Assembly (NCBI GenBank): GCA_963746955.1
Contig: CAVVDR010000012.1
Coordinates: 1 to 64,000, forward strand
Origin: DASQBT01 sp963746955
GTDB lineage: Bacteria > Pseudomonadota > Gammaproteobacteria > Burkholderiales > Thiobacillaceae
DNA length: 64,000 bases
Reading direction: 5' to 3'
Below are positions 17,302 to 25,719 of the stretch, piece by piece (positions within the stretch are counted from its first letter, which is position 1; each line of letters starts with the position of its first letter). Under the pieces are notes generated by a model, which was given only the letters and a program-made list of their open reading frames with translations, ran no database searches and was not told where the DNA came from. Both the position numbers and the translations under genes were made by a program.

Positions 17302-18729
17302 ATGATGACAGCCACCCTCTACCCCGTGATTCTGTCCGGCGGGTCGGGTACCCGCTTGTGGCCGCTATCGCGCCAGGCCCTTCCCAAACAGCTTCTGCCT
17401 TTGGCGTCCCGGCACAGCATGTTGCAGGAAACGGTCTTGCGCCTTGCCGGGCTGCCAGAACTTGCGCCGCCGCTCATGATCTGCAATGACGAGCATCGAT
17501 TCATGATTGCCGAGCAGTTGCGGGAAATCGATATTGTGCCTTCGGCCATCGTCTTGGAGCCGGTCGGTCGCAACACCGCACCCGCGGTCGCCGTGGCTGC
17601 CCTCAGGTTGCAGCAACTGGACGAGAACGCCCTCATGTTGGTATTGCCGGCCGATCACCTGATCAGCGACGTGCCTGCGTTTCACCGGGCCGTTCAAACA
17701 GCGGCCAGTGTTGCCCAGGAAGATCGTCTGGCCACCTTCGGCATTGTTGCTGGATCGCCTGAGACTGGCTACGGGTATATACGCCGCGGCGACAGTTTGG
17801 CGGGCATAGAAGGCGCCTATGCGGTGGCTGCATTCGTGGAAAAACCCGATCAGGCCACGGCTGTATCCTATATTGCGAGCGGTGATTACTACTGGAATAG
17901 CGGGATGTTTTTGTTCCGGGCCAGGGACTACTTGACCGAACTTGAAGCCTGCCGGCCGGAAATGCTGGCAGCGTGCCGTAATGCGCTGGCGCGGGCCAAA
18001 ATGGATCTGGATTTCATCCGGCTGGACCGGGAAAGTTTTGCGGCCTGCCCTGCGGACTCCATCGATTATGCGGTGATGGAGCATACCCGGAAAGCCGCAA
18101 TGATTCCCGCGGATATCGGTTGGAATGACATCGGCGCCTGGTCTGCGTTGTGGGAAGTCGGGGAAAAGGATGAAGCCGGTAATGTAATCCGTGGCGACGT
18201 GCTGCTGGATGGCGCGCGCAACAACTTTGTCCGTGCCGAGTCCAGACTGGTTGCCGCATTGGGGGTGGAAGATCTTGTGATCGTGGAAACCTCGGATGCC
18301 GTGCTGGTGGCTCGCATGGATCAGGTCCAGGACGTAAAGCGCATCGTGGACCGGCTGAAAAGCGGGGATCGCTACGAACATCTGACCCACACCAAGGTAT
18401 TCCGTCCTTGGGGCTGGTATGAGGGGATAGACGAGGGCGAGCGTTTCCAGGTGAAACGGATCATGGTGAAACCGGGTGAAAAACTCTCGCTGCAAATGCA
18501 TCATCACCGGGCGGAGCACTGGGTGGTCGTGTCAGGCACGGCCAAGGTCATTTGCGATGCAGAAGAGAAGCTCATAACCGAGAACCAGTCCACCTTTATT
18601 CCGCTGGGCGGCAGGCATAGGCTGGAAAATCCGGGCAAGCTCCCGCTGCACCTGATCGAAGTCCAGTCCGGGCCCTATTTGGGCGAGGATGATATCGTGC
18701 GCTTCGAGGACATCTACAAGCGAGACTAG
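17302..18729 (+). CDS. manC: Mannose-1-phosphate guanylyltransferase / mannose-6-phosphate isomerase
   Basis: 475-residue bifunctional enzyme (ManC/AlgA/CpsB type) making GDP-mannose. The N-terminal nucleotidyltransferase begins GGSGTRLWPLSRQALPKQLL, with VLEPVGRNTAPA and VEKPD further on. The C-terminal cupin isomerase has RPWGWYEGIDEG, QMHHHRAEHWVVVSGTA and HRLENPGK. Start is either ATG at 17302 or 17305; a further upstream codon at 17266 overlaps the gap after rfbD and is not favoured. GDP-mannose is also the precursor of GDP-fucose, relevant to the fucosyltransferase at 59.7 kb, but gmd/fcl are not in this window. Confidence 0.95.
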   Translation: MMTATLYPVILSGGSGTRLWPLSRQALPKQLLPLASRHSMLQETVLRLAGLPELAPPLMICNDEHRFMIAEQLREIDIVPSAIVLEPVGRNTAPAVAVAALRLQQLDENALMLVLPADHLISDVPAFHRAVQTAASVAQEDRLATFGIVAGSPETGYGYIRRGDSLAGIEGAYAVAAFVEKPDQATAVSYIASGDYYWNSGMFLFRARDYLTELEACRPEMLAACRNALARAKMDLDFIRLDRESFAACPADSIDYAVMEHTRKAAMIPADIGWNDIGAWSALWEVGEKDEAGNVIRGDVLLDGARNNFVRAESRLVAALGVEDLVIVETSDAVLVARMDQVQDVKRIVDRLKSGDRYEHLTHTKVFRPWGWYEGIDEGERFQVKRIMVKPGEKLSLQMHHHRAEHWVVVSGTAKVICDAEEKLITENQSTFIPLGGRHRLENPGKLPLHLIEVQSGPYLGEDDIVRFEDIYKRD

Positions 18730-18948
18730 GCAAGCGTTGCTTCACACGATCCGCTGCGAGGCCACGCGCTGAAACACGCTCGCGTCAGATCCCGCTCTTC
18801 ATCCTCGCAACCTTTGCGGCACAGAGGGGGTAGGGTGGTGAGCTGTGGAAGCGATTTCGCCAGTTCTGATATGACGCAGGTATCCGGCAGGAACGTCGCA
18901 AAGTGTTAAGCCTCATTTCACGCTGGCGCGAATTGAAGACTTACACGC

Positions 18949-19302
18949 TCAGATGCCAGTTTCTTTCTTGAGGGCGCCGATCGCCACGATGACGCCATTG
19001 GAAGCGATGAAAAACGGCGTATTGGGACCCAGCATGGCTGTTGCCTCGTCGAATTTGTTTGCGTTAATCGTTTCCGCCACCTTGCCCGCCTCCTGGTGAA
19101 ACAGGGCATGCCTTGTGACGCATTCTGCATAGCTCTTGAGCCCTCCAAACTTGAGCTTGGATTCCCCGTGCAGCCACTTTCCCAGTTCGCAGCAGTTGTC
19201 TGCCGAGATACTTGCAACATCCATGGTGTTCTTGTTGGTGATGGCGTTCCGGAACTTAATTTTCCATTCCGCATGCACCTTCATGGCTTCTGACAGATCC
19301 AT
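18949..19302 (-). CDS. Stand-alone chemoreceptor zinc-binding (CZB) domain protein
   Basis: 117 residues, all of it one CZB domain. The likely zinc ligands are His10 (HAEW), Cys38 (CELGKWL), His65 and His69 (RHALFH), i.e. the 3His/1Cys set of the family. CZB domains usually sit at the end of chemoreceptors or diguanylate cyclases, where zinc or oxidants (e.g. hypochlorous acid) change signalling. Here there is no transmitter part. The start is set by GGAG 7 nt before the ATG at 19302. It lies alone between manC and malQ, opposite to manC. Confidence 0.88.
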   Translation of the reverse strand: MDLSEAMKVHAEWKIKFRNAITNKNTMDVASISADNCCELGKWLHGESKLKFGGLKSYAECVTRHALFHQEAGKVAETINANKFDEATAMLGPNTPFFIASNGVIVAIGALKKETGI

Positions 19303-19673
19303 TTTACGTCTCCATTCCAACTTGCTTGGCTAGCCAGCTTTCTGTTTGTGTTGGGTTCCAAAGAAACGGACTGGCGGGCTCGACAGGCAAAGTTGAATAT
19401 CCGCACATTGCCGCTAGTCCGTTTGACAGGCACCTCATCAGATTATCGTCATAAGAAGAAAATACCTAAACGGGAGTCCGGCAATATTCTGCCAGATCAA
19501 TGGGCGCAATGTGCTGCCTCTCCTTGTAGAGCGCTTCACGGGGAATAGGACGCTGCTCAAGGAGCACGGCGCGGGCCAAGTTGCCAACGGTTCTTGAGGA
19601 GTGGCCCACCTGGGATAATCGCAAGACCCAGATCGCTCTGCGTGAGAGACCAGTCGGGAGTCTGACAGGCCGC
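19303..19673. other. Gap between the CZB gene and malQ
   Basis: 371 bp with no frame resembling a protein and no clear hairpin with a T-run. It holds the promoter region of the CZB gene and the 3' region of malQ (both minus strand). Confidence 0.5.
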
Positions 19674-21863
19674 CTAATCCCGTTCTCTCATGACCGCGTG
19701 AACCAGGTCGGAAATGTCGACGCTCTCCTGCCAGTTTTCCAAATTGAGCGAGAGCTTGCGCTGCCAACTGGGATACTGGGTGGTTGTGCCGGGTAGATTG
19801 GCCTGCTCGCGTTCCCCCAAAAGATCTTCCGCTTGGACCAGGGCAATCTGGGCGGGGCTGCGGGCAATATACTGGTGAACAGCCTGGATAAGGGCAGGGC
19901 TCATTTCTGGGTGAGAACCGCAGTCTGCTCTTAGGCCTTGCGGCAACAGGCTTTCACTCTGCAAGGCGCTCAGCAGCCGGCCCCGGTCCTGCTCCCGACC
20001 TTTGCTCTGGGCACTGCGCTGTTCCGGGCTTGTGTAGAGGTTCAGTGCGCTGCGCAGGTCCAGGTCCGCGCCCGACCAAAATCCGGTCAGGGTGGCCAGG
20101 TCGTGGGTGGAAACTGCGACCAGCGCTTGCCCAGGATACGCCGACGGCGGCAGGAAGTTGCCATTGTCCCAGTTGCGCTCGAAGTAGAACAGGCGATAAG
20201 AAAGCAGGCCGAAATCATGCATTGCCTCCCTGACCTCGGGGGGCACGGTGCCGAGGTCCTCACCAACGATGAGGCACTGGTTGCGCTGGCTTTCGAGAAC
20301 CAGAATTCCGAGCAGATCGCGGAAAGGGTAGGAAACATAGGCGCCCCGGTCGCCTGTCATCCCGGGCGGCACCCAGTACAGACGCAGCAGGCCCATGACA
20401 TGATCAACCCGCAGTGCGCCGGCAATTCGCATATTGGCGCGCAGCATGGAAATGTAGGGTGCATAGCCTTCTTCCCGCAGACGTTCCGGTACCCAGGGCG
20501 GCAACCCCCAATCCTGGCCCAGGGGATTGAAGTCGTCGGGCGGGCAGCCGATCCGGGCATCCAGAGCATACAGATGTTTGCGTATCCAGGTCTCCGCCCC
20601 GCCGCGTTCCACCCCCACGGCCAGATCCTGATACAAGCCCACGGCCAGACCCAGTTCACGGCAACGCATTCCGGCTGCACCCAACTGCAGTTCGGCCTGC
20701 CATTGCAGGTACTGGAAAAATTCTATGCGTTCCTGGTGCACAGCGGCGAAAGCGGCAACTTCGGCCGATTCCGGGCTGCGCAAAGCCTCAGGCCACTCCG
20801 GCCAGCCCAGGAACTGACCATTGCGTTTGTGCAAATCTTCCTGAAGGGCCTGATACAGGGCAAATTCACGCAGCTCCGCGCCGCCCTCGGCCTGGTAGGC
20901 TCTAAAGGCGCGAGCTCGCACACTACTTCTCGCCAGGTGCTGGCGGTGGAATTGTTTATAGAGCAGTTCCAGAACCTGGAACTTGAGCTCGGTCACGCTC
21001 GCATAGTCCACCAGCGGGGCAGCGCGCAGGCTTTGCAATCTTGCCTGAAACGCCGGTTGAGCCACCTGTTTGCGGGCCTTCTCACATTCAGCGAACTCCG
21101 CTACGGCTTCTACATCCAGATACAACACATTCAGATACTCGCGGCTGGAAGGACTGTAGGGGCTGGTATGGCCCGGATTGTCAGGGAACAGGGCGTGCAG
21201 CGGATTAATTCCCACCGCGCTGGCACCATTTCGGGCGGCCCATTCCACCAGGTGCAGAAGATCAGTGAAGTCGCCCACTCCCCAGTTGCGTGCAGAGCGC
21301 ATGCCATAAAGCTGGACCGACAGTCCCCAAATGCGCTTTCCCTGCTTCAATTGTTCGGGTTGAAAACCGCGGCCGGGATAGATGATCAGGGACATGCCGA
21401 CCGTCTCGCCATGAGCGCTCAGCTCCAGAGAGTGATAACCCGGTTCGGCTATGGGAGGTAACTCCAGACGATAGGCATGCCAGGGCTCGCCATCCAGGAG
21501 CGTGCTGTCGATGCGCTGTAGATGGTCAGGTGTGAAGGAATGCTTCTGTGCGGCACCGCTTTCCAGCATCAGCCGCAACTGGAAGTTTCCGGTGGCAAGG
21601 CGTTCCGGCAGGTGAAGGCTTAACCTGATCGGGGTATCCACCTTTTCCACCTGCACCGTCGCCAGTCTGTGCTTCCATCGATTGGCTTGATGTCTTTGCA
21701 GCGCGGTCTCGACCTCCGCCTCGGTTTCCGCGGCAATCCCCATCGCGCCAAGAATGGCGCGCCGCGTTTCATCCGAAGTCGGGTGATGATTGCCCCAGAT
21801 ATCGTGGTACTCGGGCAAGATGCCGATCAGGTCACATAGGTGGTGCAGGGATGAAGCCATCAA
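19674..21863 (-). CDS. malQ: 4-alpha-glucanotransferase (amylomaltase, GH77)
   Basis: 729-residue GH77 enzyme that disproportionates maltodextrins, probably in glycogen or storage-glucan turnover. The catalytic triad can be placed: nucleophile Asp in RVDHVMGLLRLYWVP, acid/base Glu in LIVGEDLGTVPPEV, and stabilising Asp in VSTHDLATLTGFW. The first 170 residues are the N-terminal beta-sandwich extension found in E. coli-type MalQ, so the length is normal. The gene is isolated: no glg or mal genes are adjacent. Confidence 0.95.
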   Translation of the reverse strand: MMASSLHHLCDLIGILPEYHDIWGNHHPTSDETRRAILGAMGIAAETEAEVETALQRHQANRWKHRLATVQVEKVDTPIRLSLHLPERLATGNFQLRLMLESGAAQKHSFTPDHLQRIDSTLLDGEPWHAYRLELPPIAEPGYHSLELSAHGETVGMSLIIYPGRGFQPEQLKQGKRIWGLSVQLYGMRSARNWGVGDFTDLLHLVEWAARNGASAVGINPLHALFPDNPGHTSPYSPSSREYLNVLYLDVEAVAEFAECEKARKQVAQPAFQARLQSLRAAPLVDYASVTELKFQVLELLYKQFHRQHLARSSVRARAFRAYQAEGGAELREFALYQALQEDLHKRNGQFLGWPEWPEALRSPESAEVAAFAAVHQERIEFFQYLQWQAELQLGAAGMRCRELGLAVGLYQDLAVGVERGGAETWIRKHLYALDARIGCPPDDFNPLGQDWGLPPWVPERLREEGYAPYISMLRANMRIAGALRVDHVMGLLRLYWVPPGMTGDRGAYVSYPFRDLLGILVLESQRNQCLIVGEDLGTVPPEVREAMHDFGLLSYRLFYFERNWDNGNFLPPSAYPGQALVAVSTHDLATLTGFWSGADLDLRSALNLYTSPEQRSAQSKGREQDRGRLLSALQSESLLPQGLRADCGSHPEMSPALIQAVHQYIARSPAQIALVQAEDLLGEREQANLPGTTTQYPSWQRKLSLNLENWQESVDISDLVHAVMRERD

Positions 21864-22050
21864 GTCCCAAGGCGGCTTGCTGAGTTCGGAGCATTATCGC
21901 TGAACAGCGGCGGTTGATGCTACTTCAATCTGATGACACTGGACTCACGCATGAGTTTGGCGCCTGATGTTAGCGCGAGGGACTTCTGTGGTCAGGTCGC
22001 AGGCATATGAGTTCTTTCCGCATCGAACGTCGAATTGATTGCAATGCTGA

Positions 22051-22090
22051 ATCAAATTCGGAGACATAACATCAAATTCGGAGGCACAAC
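22051..22090. repeat. Two tandem 20-bp repeats upstream of modB
   Basis: ATCAAATTCGGAGACATAAC (22051-22070) is followed directly by ATCAAATTCGGAGGCACAAC (22071-22090); 18 of 20 positions match. They end 52 nt before the modB start and could be paired operator half-sites or a chance duplication. Confidence 0.75.
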
Positions 22091-22141
22091 CAGGCGCGGG
22101 CTATCATCACTTCTCATGACTACCATGATTAATCCCGTATC

Positions 22142-22816
22142 GTGCTGAGCGACACTGACTGGGGGGCTATCCGCCTGACCCTCGAGTTGGCCACGGTCAC
22201 CACCGTGCTGCTACTCCTTGTGGGCACACCAATCGCCTGGTGGCTTGCCAGGACCCTGTCAAAGTGGAAAGCTCCGGTGCGCGCAGTGGTTGCGCTGCCT
22301 CTCGTGCTGCCTCCAACGGTCATTGGTTTCTACCTGTTGGTGGTCATGGGGCCCAATGGTCCAGTAGGCCACTTGACGCAGTGGCTCGGGTTGGGGGTGC
22401 TGCCTTTCACTTTCTATGGCCTGGTGGTGGCATCGGTGTTTTATTCGATGCCCTTCGTGGTGCAGCCCCTGCAGAATGCATTTGAGGCCATCGGCGATCG
22501 CCCCCTGGAGGCGGCTGCTACGCTGCGCGCGTCGCCCCTGGACAGCTTTTTCTCCGTGGTGCTACCCCTTGCGCGGCCGGGTTATTTGACTGCCACTGTG
22601 CTTGGCTTTGCCCATACAGTGGGTGAATTTGGCGTCGTGCTCATGATAGGCGGAAACATACCGGGCAAAACACGTGTGGTTTCGGTGCAGATCTACGATC
22701 ACGTGGAGGCGCTTGAATACACTCAGGCACACTGGTTGTCGGCGGGCATGCTGCTGTTCTCTTTCATTGTGTTGCTGGTGCTCTATGCGCCAAGATCCGA
22801 AGGCAGAAGGCGATGA
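22142..22816 (+). CDS. modB: Molybdate ABC transporter permease
   Basis: 224-residue inner-membrane permease with about five helices. The cytoplasmic EAA-loop (LEAAATLRASPLDSFFSVVLPLARPGYL) couples to the ATPase, and the following GFAHTVGEFGVVLMIGGNIPGKT is the ModB signature. Translation starts at GTG (22142); no ATG fits in frame. It overlaps modC by 4 nt. The periplasmic binding protein gene modA, usually just upstream, is absent here: upstream lies only a 278-bp gap and then malQ on the other strand. Confidence 0.93.
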   Translation: MLSDTDWGAIRLTLELATVTTVLLLLVGTPIAWWLARTLSKWKAPVRAVVALPLVLPPTVIGFYLLVVMGPNGPVGHLTQWLGLGVLPFTFYGLVVASVFYSMPFVVQPLQNAFEAIGDRPLEAAATLRASPLDSFFSVVLPLARPGYLTATVLGFAHTVGEFGVVLMIGGNIPGKTRVVSVQIYDHVEALEYTQAHWLSAGMLLFSFIVLLVLYAPRSEGRRR

Positions 22817-23895
22817 CAGCTGCCTGCATCCAAGCCCGCTTTCGCCTGGATTGGCCAGGTTTCGCACTGAACGTGGATTTGGAGCTGCCCGGGCACGGCA
22901 TCACCGCCTTGTTCGGCCACTCGGGCTCCGGCAAGACTGCCGTGCTTCGCTGTGTCGCTGGACTGGAGCAGTCGTCGGGATTTCTTTCGGTGGCAGGAGA
23001 GGTCTGGCAGGATGACGCGGCCGGATGTTTTCTCCCTACCTGGAAACGCCCTCTGGGCTACGTTTTTCAGGAGAGCAGCCTTTTCCCCCACCTATCTGTC
23101 CGGCGCAATCTGGAATACGGCCTCAAGCGGCTGAAAGTGAAGGATCGGCGGGTATCGCTGGATTACGCCGTCGAATTGCTGGGCATCGGGCCCCTGTTGG
23201 AACGCCTGCCAGAACGGCTTTCCGGTGGTGAACGGCAGCGCGTAGCGATTGCCCGCGCCCTGGCGGTGAGCCCGCGCCTGTTGCTCATGGACGAACCCCT
23301 GGCTGCCCTGGATCTGGATCGAAAGCAGGAGATCCTGCCTTATCTGCAACGCCTGCACGACGAGTTGGAAATCCCGCTGCTCTATGTCAGCCACGCGCCC
23401 GACGAAGTTGCGCGCCTGGCGGATCACCTGGTCGCGGTTGAGGCGGGGCGGGTTGTGGCCAGCGGCCCGATCACCGAAATCCTGTCTCGTCTGGATCTCC
23501 CCATCCGCTTGGGGGAGGACACCGGGGTGGTGCTCGATGCGGTTGTCGCAGAACGCGACGCTACCTGGCATCTGGCGCGCGCTGATTTCGCTGGCGGCCA
23601 GTTCTGGGTGCGCGATGCCGGCTTTCCGATGGGACACCCGGTGCGGGTGCGCGTACTGGCGCGGGATGTGAGCCTGGCTCTGGAAAGACAGACCGGCACC
23701 AGCATTCTCAACACCCTGCCCGCGAACGTGGTCGCGATTGTCGACGACGCCCATCCGGCTCTGGTGTTGGTCAAACTCAAGCTGGGTGCATCACCCCTGG
23801 TGGCGCGCCTGACCAAGCGTTCCGCCGCTGCCCTCGACCTTCGCCCTGGCCATGCCGTCTGGGCGCAAATCAAGGCGGTGGCCTTGATTGGCTGA
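22813..23895 (+). CDS. modC: Molybdate ABC transporter ATP-binding protein
   Basis: 360-residue ATPase. Walker A is GHSGSGKTAV near residue 35, the ABC signature LSGGERQRVAIARAL near 137, Walker B LLLMDEPLAALD near 155, and the switch His in YVSHAPDEV. Residues about 290-360 form the Mop/TOBE domain (TGTSILNTLPANVVAIVDD) that binds oxyanions and is typical of ModC. Overlaps modB by 4 nt. Confidence 0.95.
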   Translation: MTAACIQARFRLDWPGFALNVDLELPGHGITALFGHSGSGKTAVLRCVAGLEQSSGFLSVAGEVWQDDAAGCFLPTWKRPLGYVFQESSLFPHLSVRRNLEYGLKRLKVKDRRVSLDYAVELLGIGPLLERLPERLSGGERQRVAIARALAVSPRLLLMDEPLAALDLDRKQEILPYLQRLHDELEIPLLYVSHAPDEVARLADHLVAVEAGRVVASGPITEILSRLDLPIRLGEDTGVVLDAVVAERDATWHLARADFAGGQFWVRDAGFPMGHPVRVRVLARDVSLALERQTGTSILNTLPANVVAIVDDAHPALVLVKLKLGASPLVARLTKRSAAALDLRPGHAVWAQIKAVALIG

Positions 23896-24081
23896 GCACG
23901 CTTAATGTGTGCGACGGGCGCTCCGCTTGCCAAGGTTCGGAGCAAGATGGCTTGACATCGGCCTCGGCACGGTAGGACTATGCTTGACAAAGATGCTCAG
24001 GAAATGGCCATCCCGGCGTGGACGGCGATTTCCCGCCTTCGGCAGCGGGGCTGCTGCCGACAGAGGGAGACTGGGAAAAGA

Positions 24082-25266
24082 ATGGAAAATCCGCAGGCCG
24101 CGAAAGCGGCAGGGCATGATGCCGGCGAGGAAAAGCCGCCGTATGTGCCGGAGGCGCTCAAACGAGGCGAAGCGCTGTTCCGCAGCCTGGTGGAATCGGC
24201 CCCTGACGCCATTGTGATCGTCGATACGCTCGGACGCATCGTGCTGATTAATAAACAGACCGAGGCCATGTTCGGCTACCGGCCCGAGGAGATCATTGGC
24301 CAGCCGGTGGAAATGCTGGTACCCGAACGGCTCCGCAACGGCCATGCCGGCCATCGTAGCGACTATGCTGCCATGCCCCGGGTGCGGCCCATGGGGGAGG
24401 GACAGGAACTAACGGCCCGGCGCAAGGATGGCAGCGACTTTCCGGTATCCATCAGTCTGAGTCCTATCCAGACCGGCTCGGAGTTGCTGGTCTTCAGCGA
24501 CATCCGCGACATTACGGCCCAGCGAAAGGCCGAGCACCGCATCCGCGAACTGAACGAGAACCTGACTCGGCGCAATTCCGAACTGGCCGTTACCAATCAG
24601 GAGTTGGAAGCGTTCAGCTACTCGGTCTCCCATGATCTGCGTGCGCCTCTGCGGGCCATCGACGGTTTCAGCCGCATCCTGATCGACGAACACGCCAGCC
24701 AGCTCGACGCGCAGGGGCGCGACCGGCTGGAGCGGGTGCGCAAAGCGGCCCAGCACATGGGGCTGTTGATCGACGACCTGCTAAAGCTTGCGCGGGTGAG
24801 CCGCACCGAGCTTCAGTTTCGCGACGTGGATCTCTCCGCCCTGGCGACCGAGTTGGCTGCGACTTTGCAGACGCGCGAGCCGGAACGACAAGTGGCCTGG
24901 GTTGTTGCCCCCGACCTGACCGCATGGGGCGATGCAAAGCTGCTGGGAATCGCCCTGGCAAACCTGTTCGGCAATGCGTGGAAATTCACCGGCCAGCGCG
25001 CCCAAGGCCGTATCGAATTCGGCATGACTCTGCAGAACGGTGCGCCAGTCTATTACGTGAAGGACAACGGCGCCGGCTTCGACATGGCCTATGTCGACAA
25101 GCTGTTTGGCGCATTCCAGCGCCTGCACGACGCGACCGAGTTTCCCGGGACCGGCATAGGTCTCGCCACCGTGCAGCGCATCATCCACAAGCACGGCGGC
25201 CGCATCTGGGCGGAAGGCGCGGTTGATCGCGGGGCGACATTCTTTTTCACCCTGAAACCGGAGTGA
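24082..25266 (+). CDS. PAS-domain sensor histidine kinase
   Basis: 394 residues from the chosen ATG; an in-frame ATG at 23980 would add 34 poorly conserved residues. No membrane segments, so the sensor is cytoplasmic. A PAS domain (about 25-150, LFRSLVESAPDAIVIVD) is followed by a coiled linker, then HisKA with the phospho-acceptor His184 in SVSHDLRAPLRA. The HATPase domain has NLFGNAWKFTG (N box), DNGAGFDM (G1) and GTGIGLATV (G2). The HisKA variant resembles those of phytochrome-type kinases that work with small Rcp1-like regulators. Such a regulator follows after 3 nt. Confidence 0.93.
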   Translation: MENPQAAKAAGHDAGEEKPPYVPEALKRGEALFRSLVESAPDAIVIVDTLGRIVLINKQTEAMFGYRPEEIIGQPVEMLVPERLRNGHAGHRSDYAAMPRVRPMGEGQELTARRKDGSDFPVSISLSPIQTGSELLVFSDIRDITAQRKAEHRIRELNENLTRRNSELAVTNQELEAFSYSVSHDLRAPLRAIDGFSRILIDEHASQLDAQGRDRLERVRKAAQHMGLLIDDLLKLARVSRTELQFRDVDLSALATELAATLQTREPERQVAWVVAPDLTAWGDAKLLGIALANLFGNAWKFTGQRAQGRIEFGMTLQNGAPVYYVKDNGAGFDMAYVDKLFGAFQRLHDATEFPGTGIGLATVQRIIHKHGGRIWAEGAVDRGATFFFTLKPE

Positions 25267-25269
25267 AGC

Positions 25270-25707
25270 ATGAAAGAGAAGACCATCCTTCTGGTGGAGG
25301 ACAATCCCGACGACGAGGTTCTGACTCTGCACGCCCTGGAGAACAACAAGATCGGGAACAAGGTGTTCGTGGCGCGCAACGGCCAGGAAGCCCTGGACTA
25401 CGTGTTCTGCACCGGTTCCCATGCTGGTAGGGACGCCGAGGACCTGCCGGCGGTAGTGCTGTTGGACCTGAAGCTGCCCAAGATCGACGGCCTGGAAGTA
25501 CTGCGCCGCATCCGCGCCGACGATCGCACCCGGCTGTTGCCCGTGGTGCTGCTCACCTCCTCAAACGAGGAGGAGGATAGACTGAAGGGTTACAGCCTGG
25601 GCGCCAACAGCTATGTTCGCAAGCCGGTGGACTTCGACGCCTTCATGCATGCGGCCGGCCAGCTTGGGATGTACTGGTTGCTGCTTAATCAGCCAGCCAA
25701 GGAATGA
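25270..25707 (+). CDS. Single-domain response regulator (Rcp1-like)
   Basis: 145 residues, a receiver domain only. The acidic pocket is VEDNPDD (residues 9-15), the phospho-acceptor is Asp66 in LLDLKLPKIDG, the switch Thr/Ser is in LLTSS, and the conserved Lys is in YVRKPVDF. There is no output domain, so it acts by protein contact or as a phosphate relay. It starts 3 nt after the kinase stop, and the REC-GGDEF-EAL gene starts 12 nt later. Confidence 0.94.
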   Translation: MKEKTILLVEDNPDDEVLTLHALENNKIGNKVFVARNGQEALDYVFCTGSHAGRDAEDLPAVVLLDLKLPKIDGLEVLRRIRADDRTRLLPVVLLTSSNEEEDRLKGYSLGANSYVRKPVDFDAFMHAAGQLGMYWLLLNQPAKE

Positions 25708-25719
25708 TGAGCGAGATCC

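Noticed and set aside
19938..21461. 507-codon plus-strand frame
   Set aside because: Antisense to malQ, which has its complete catalytic triad.
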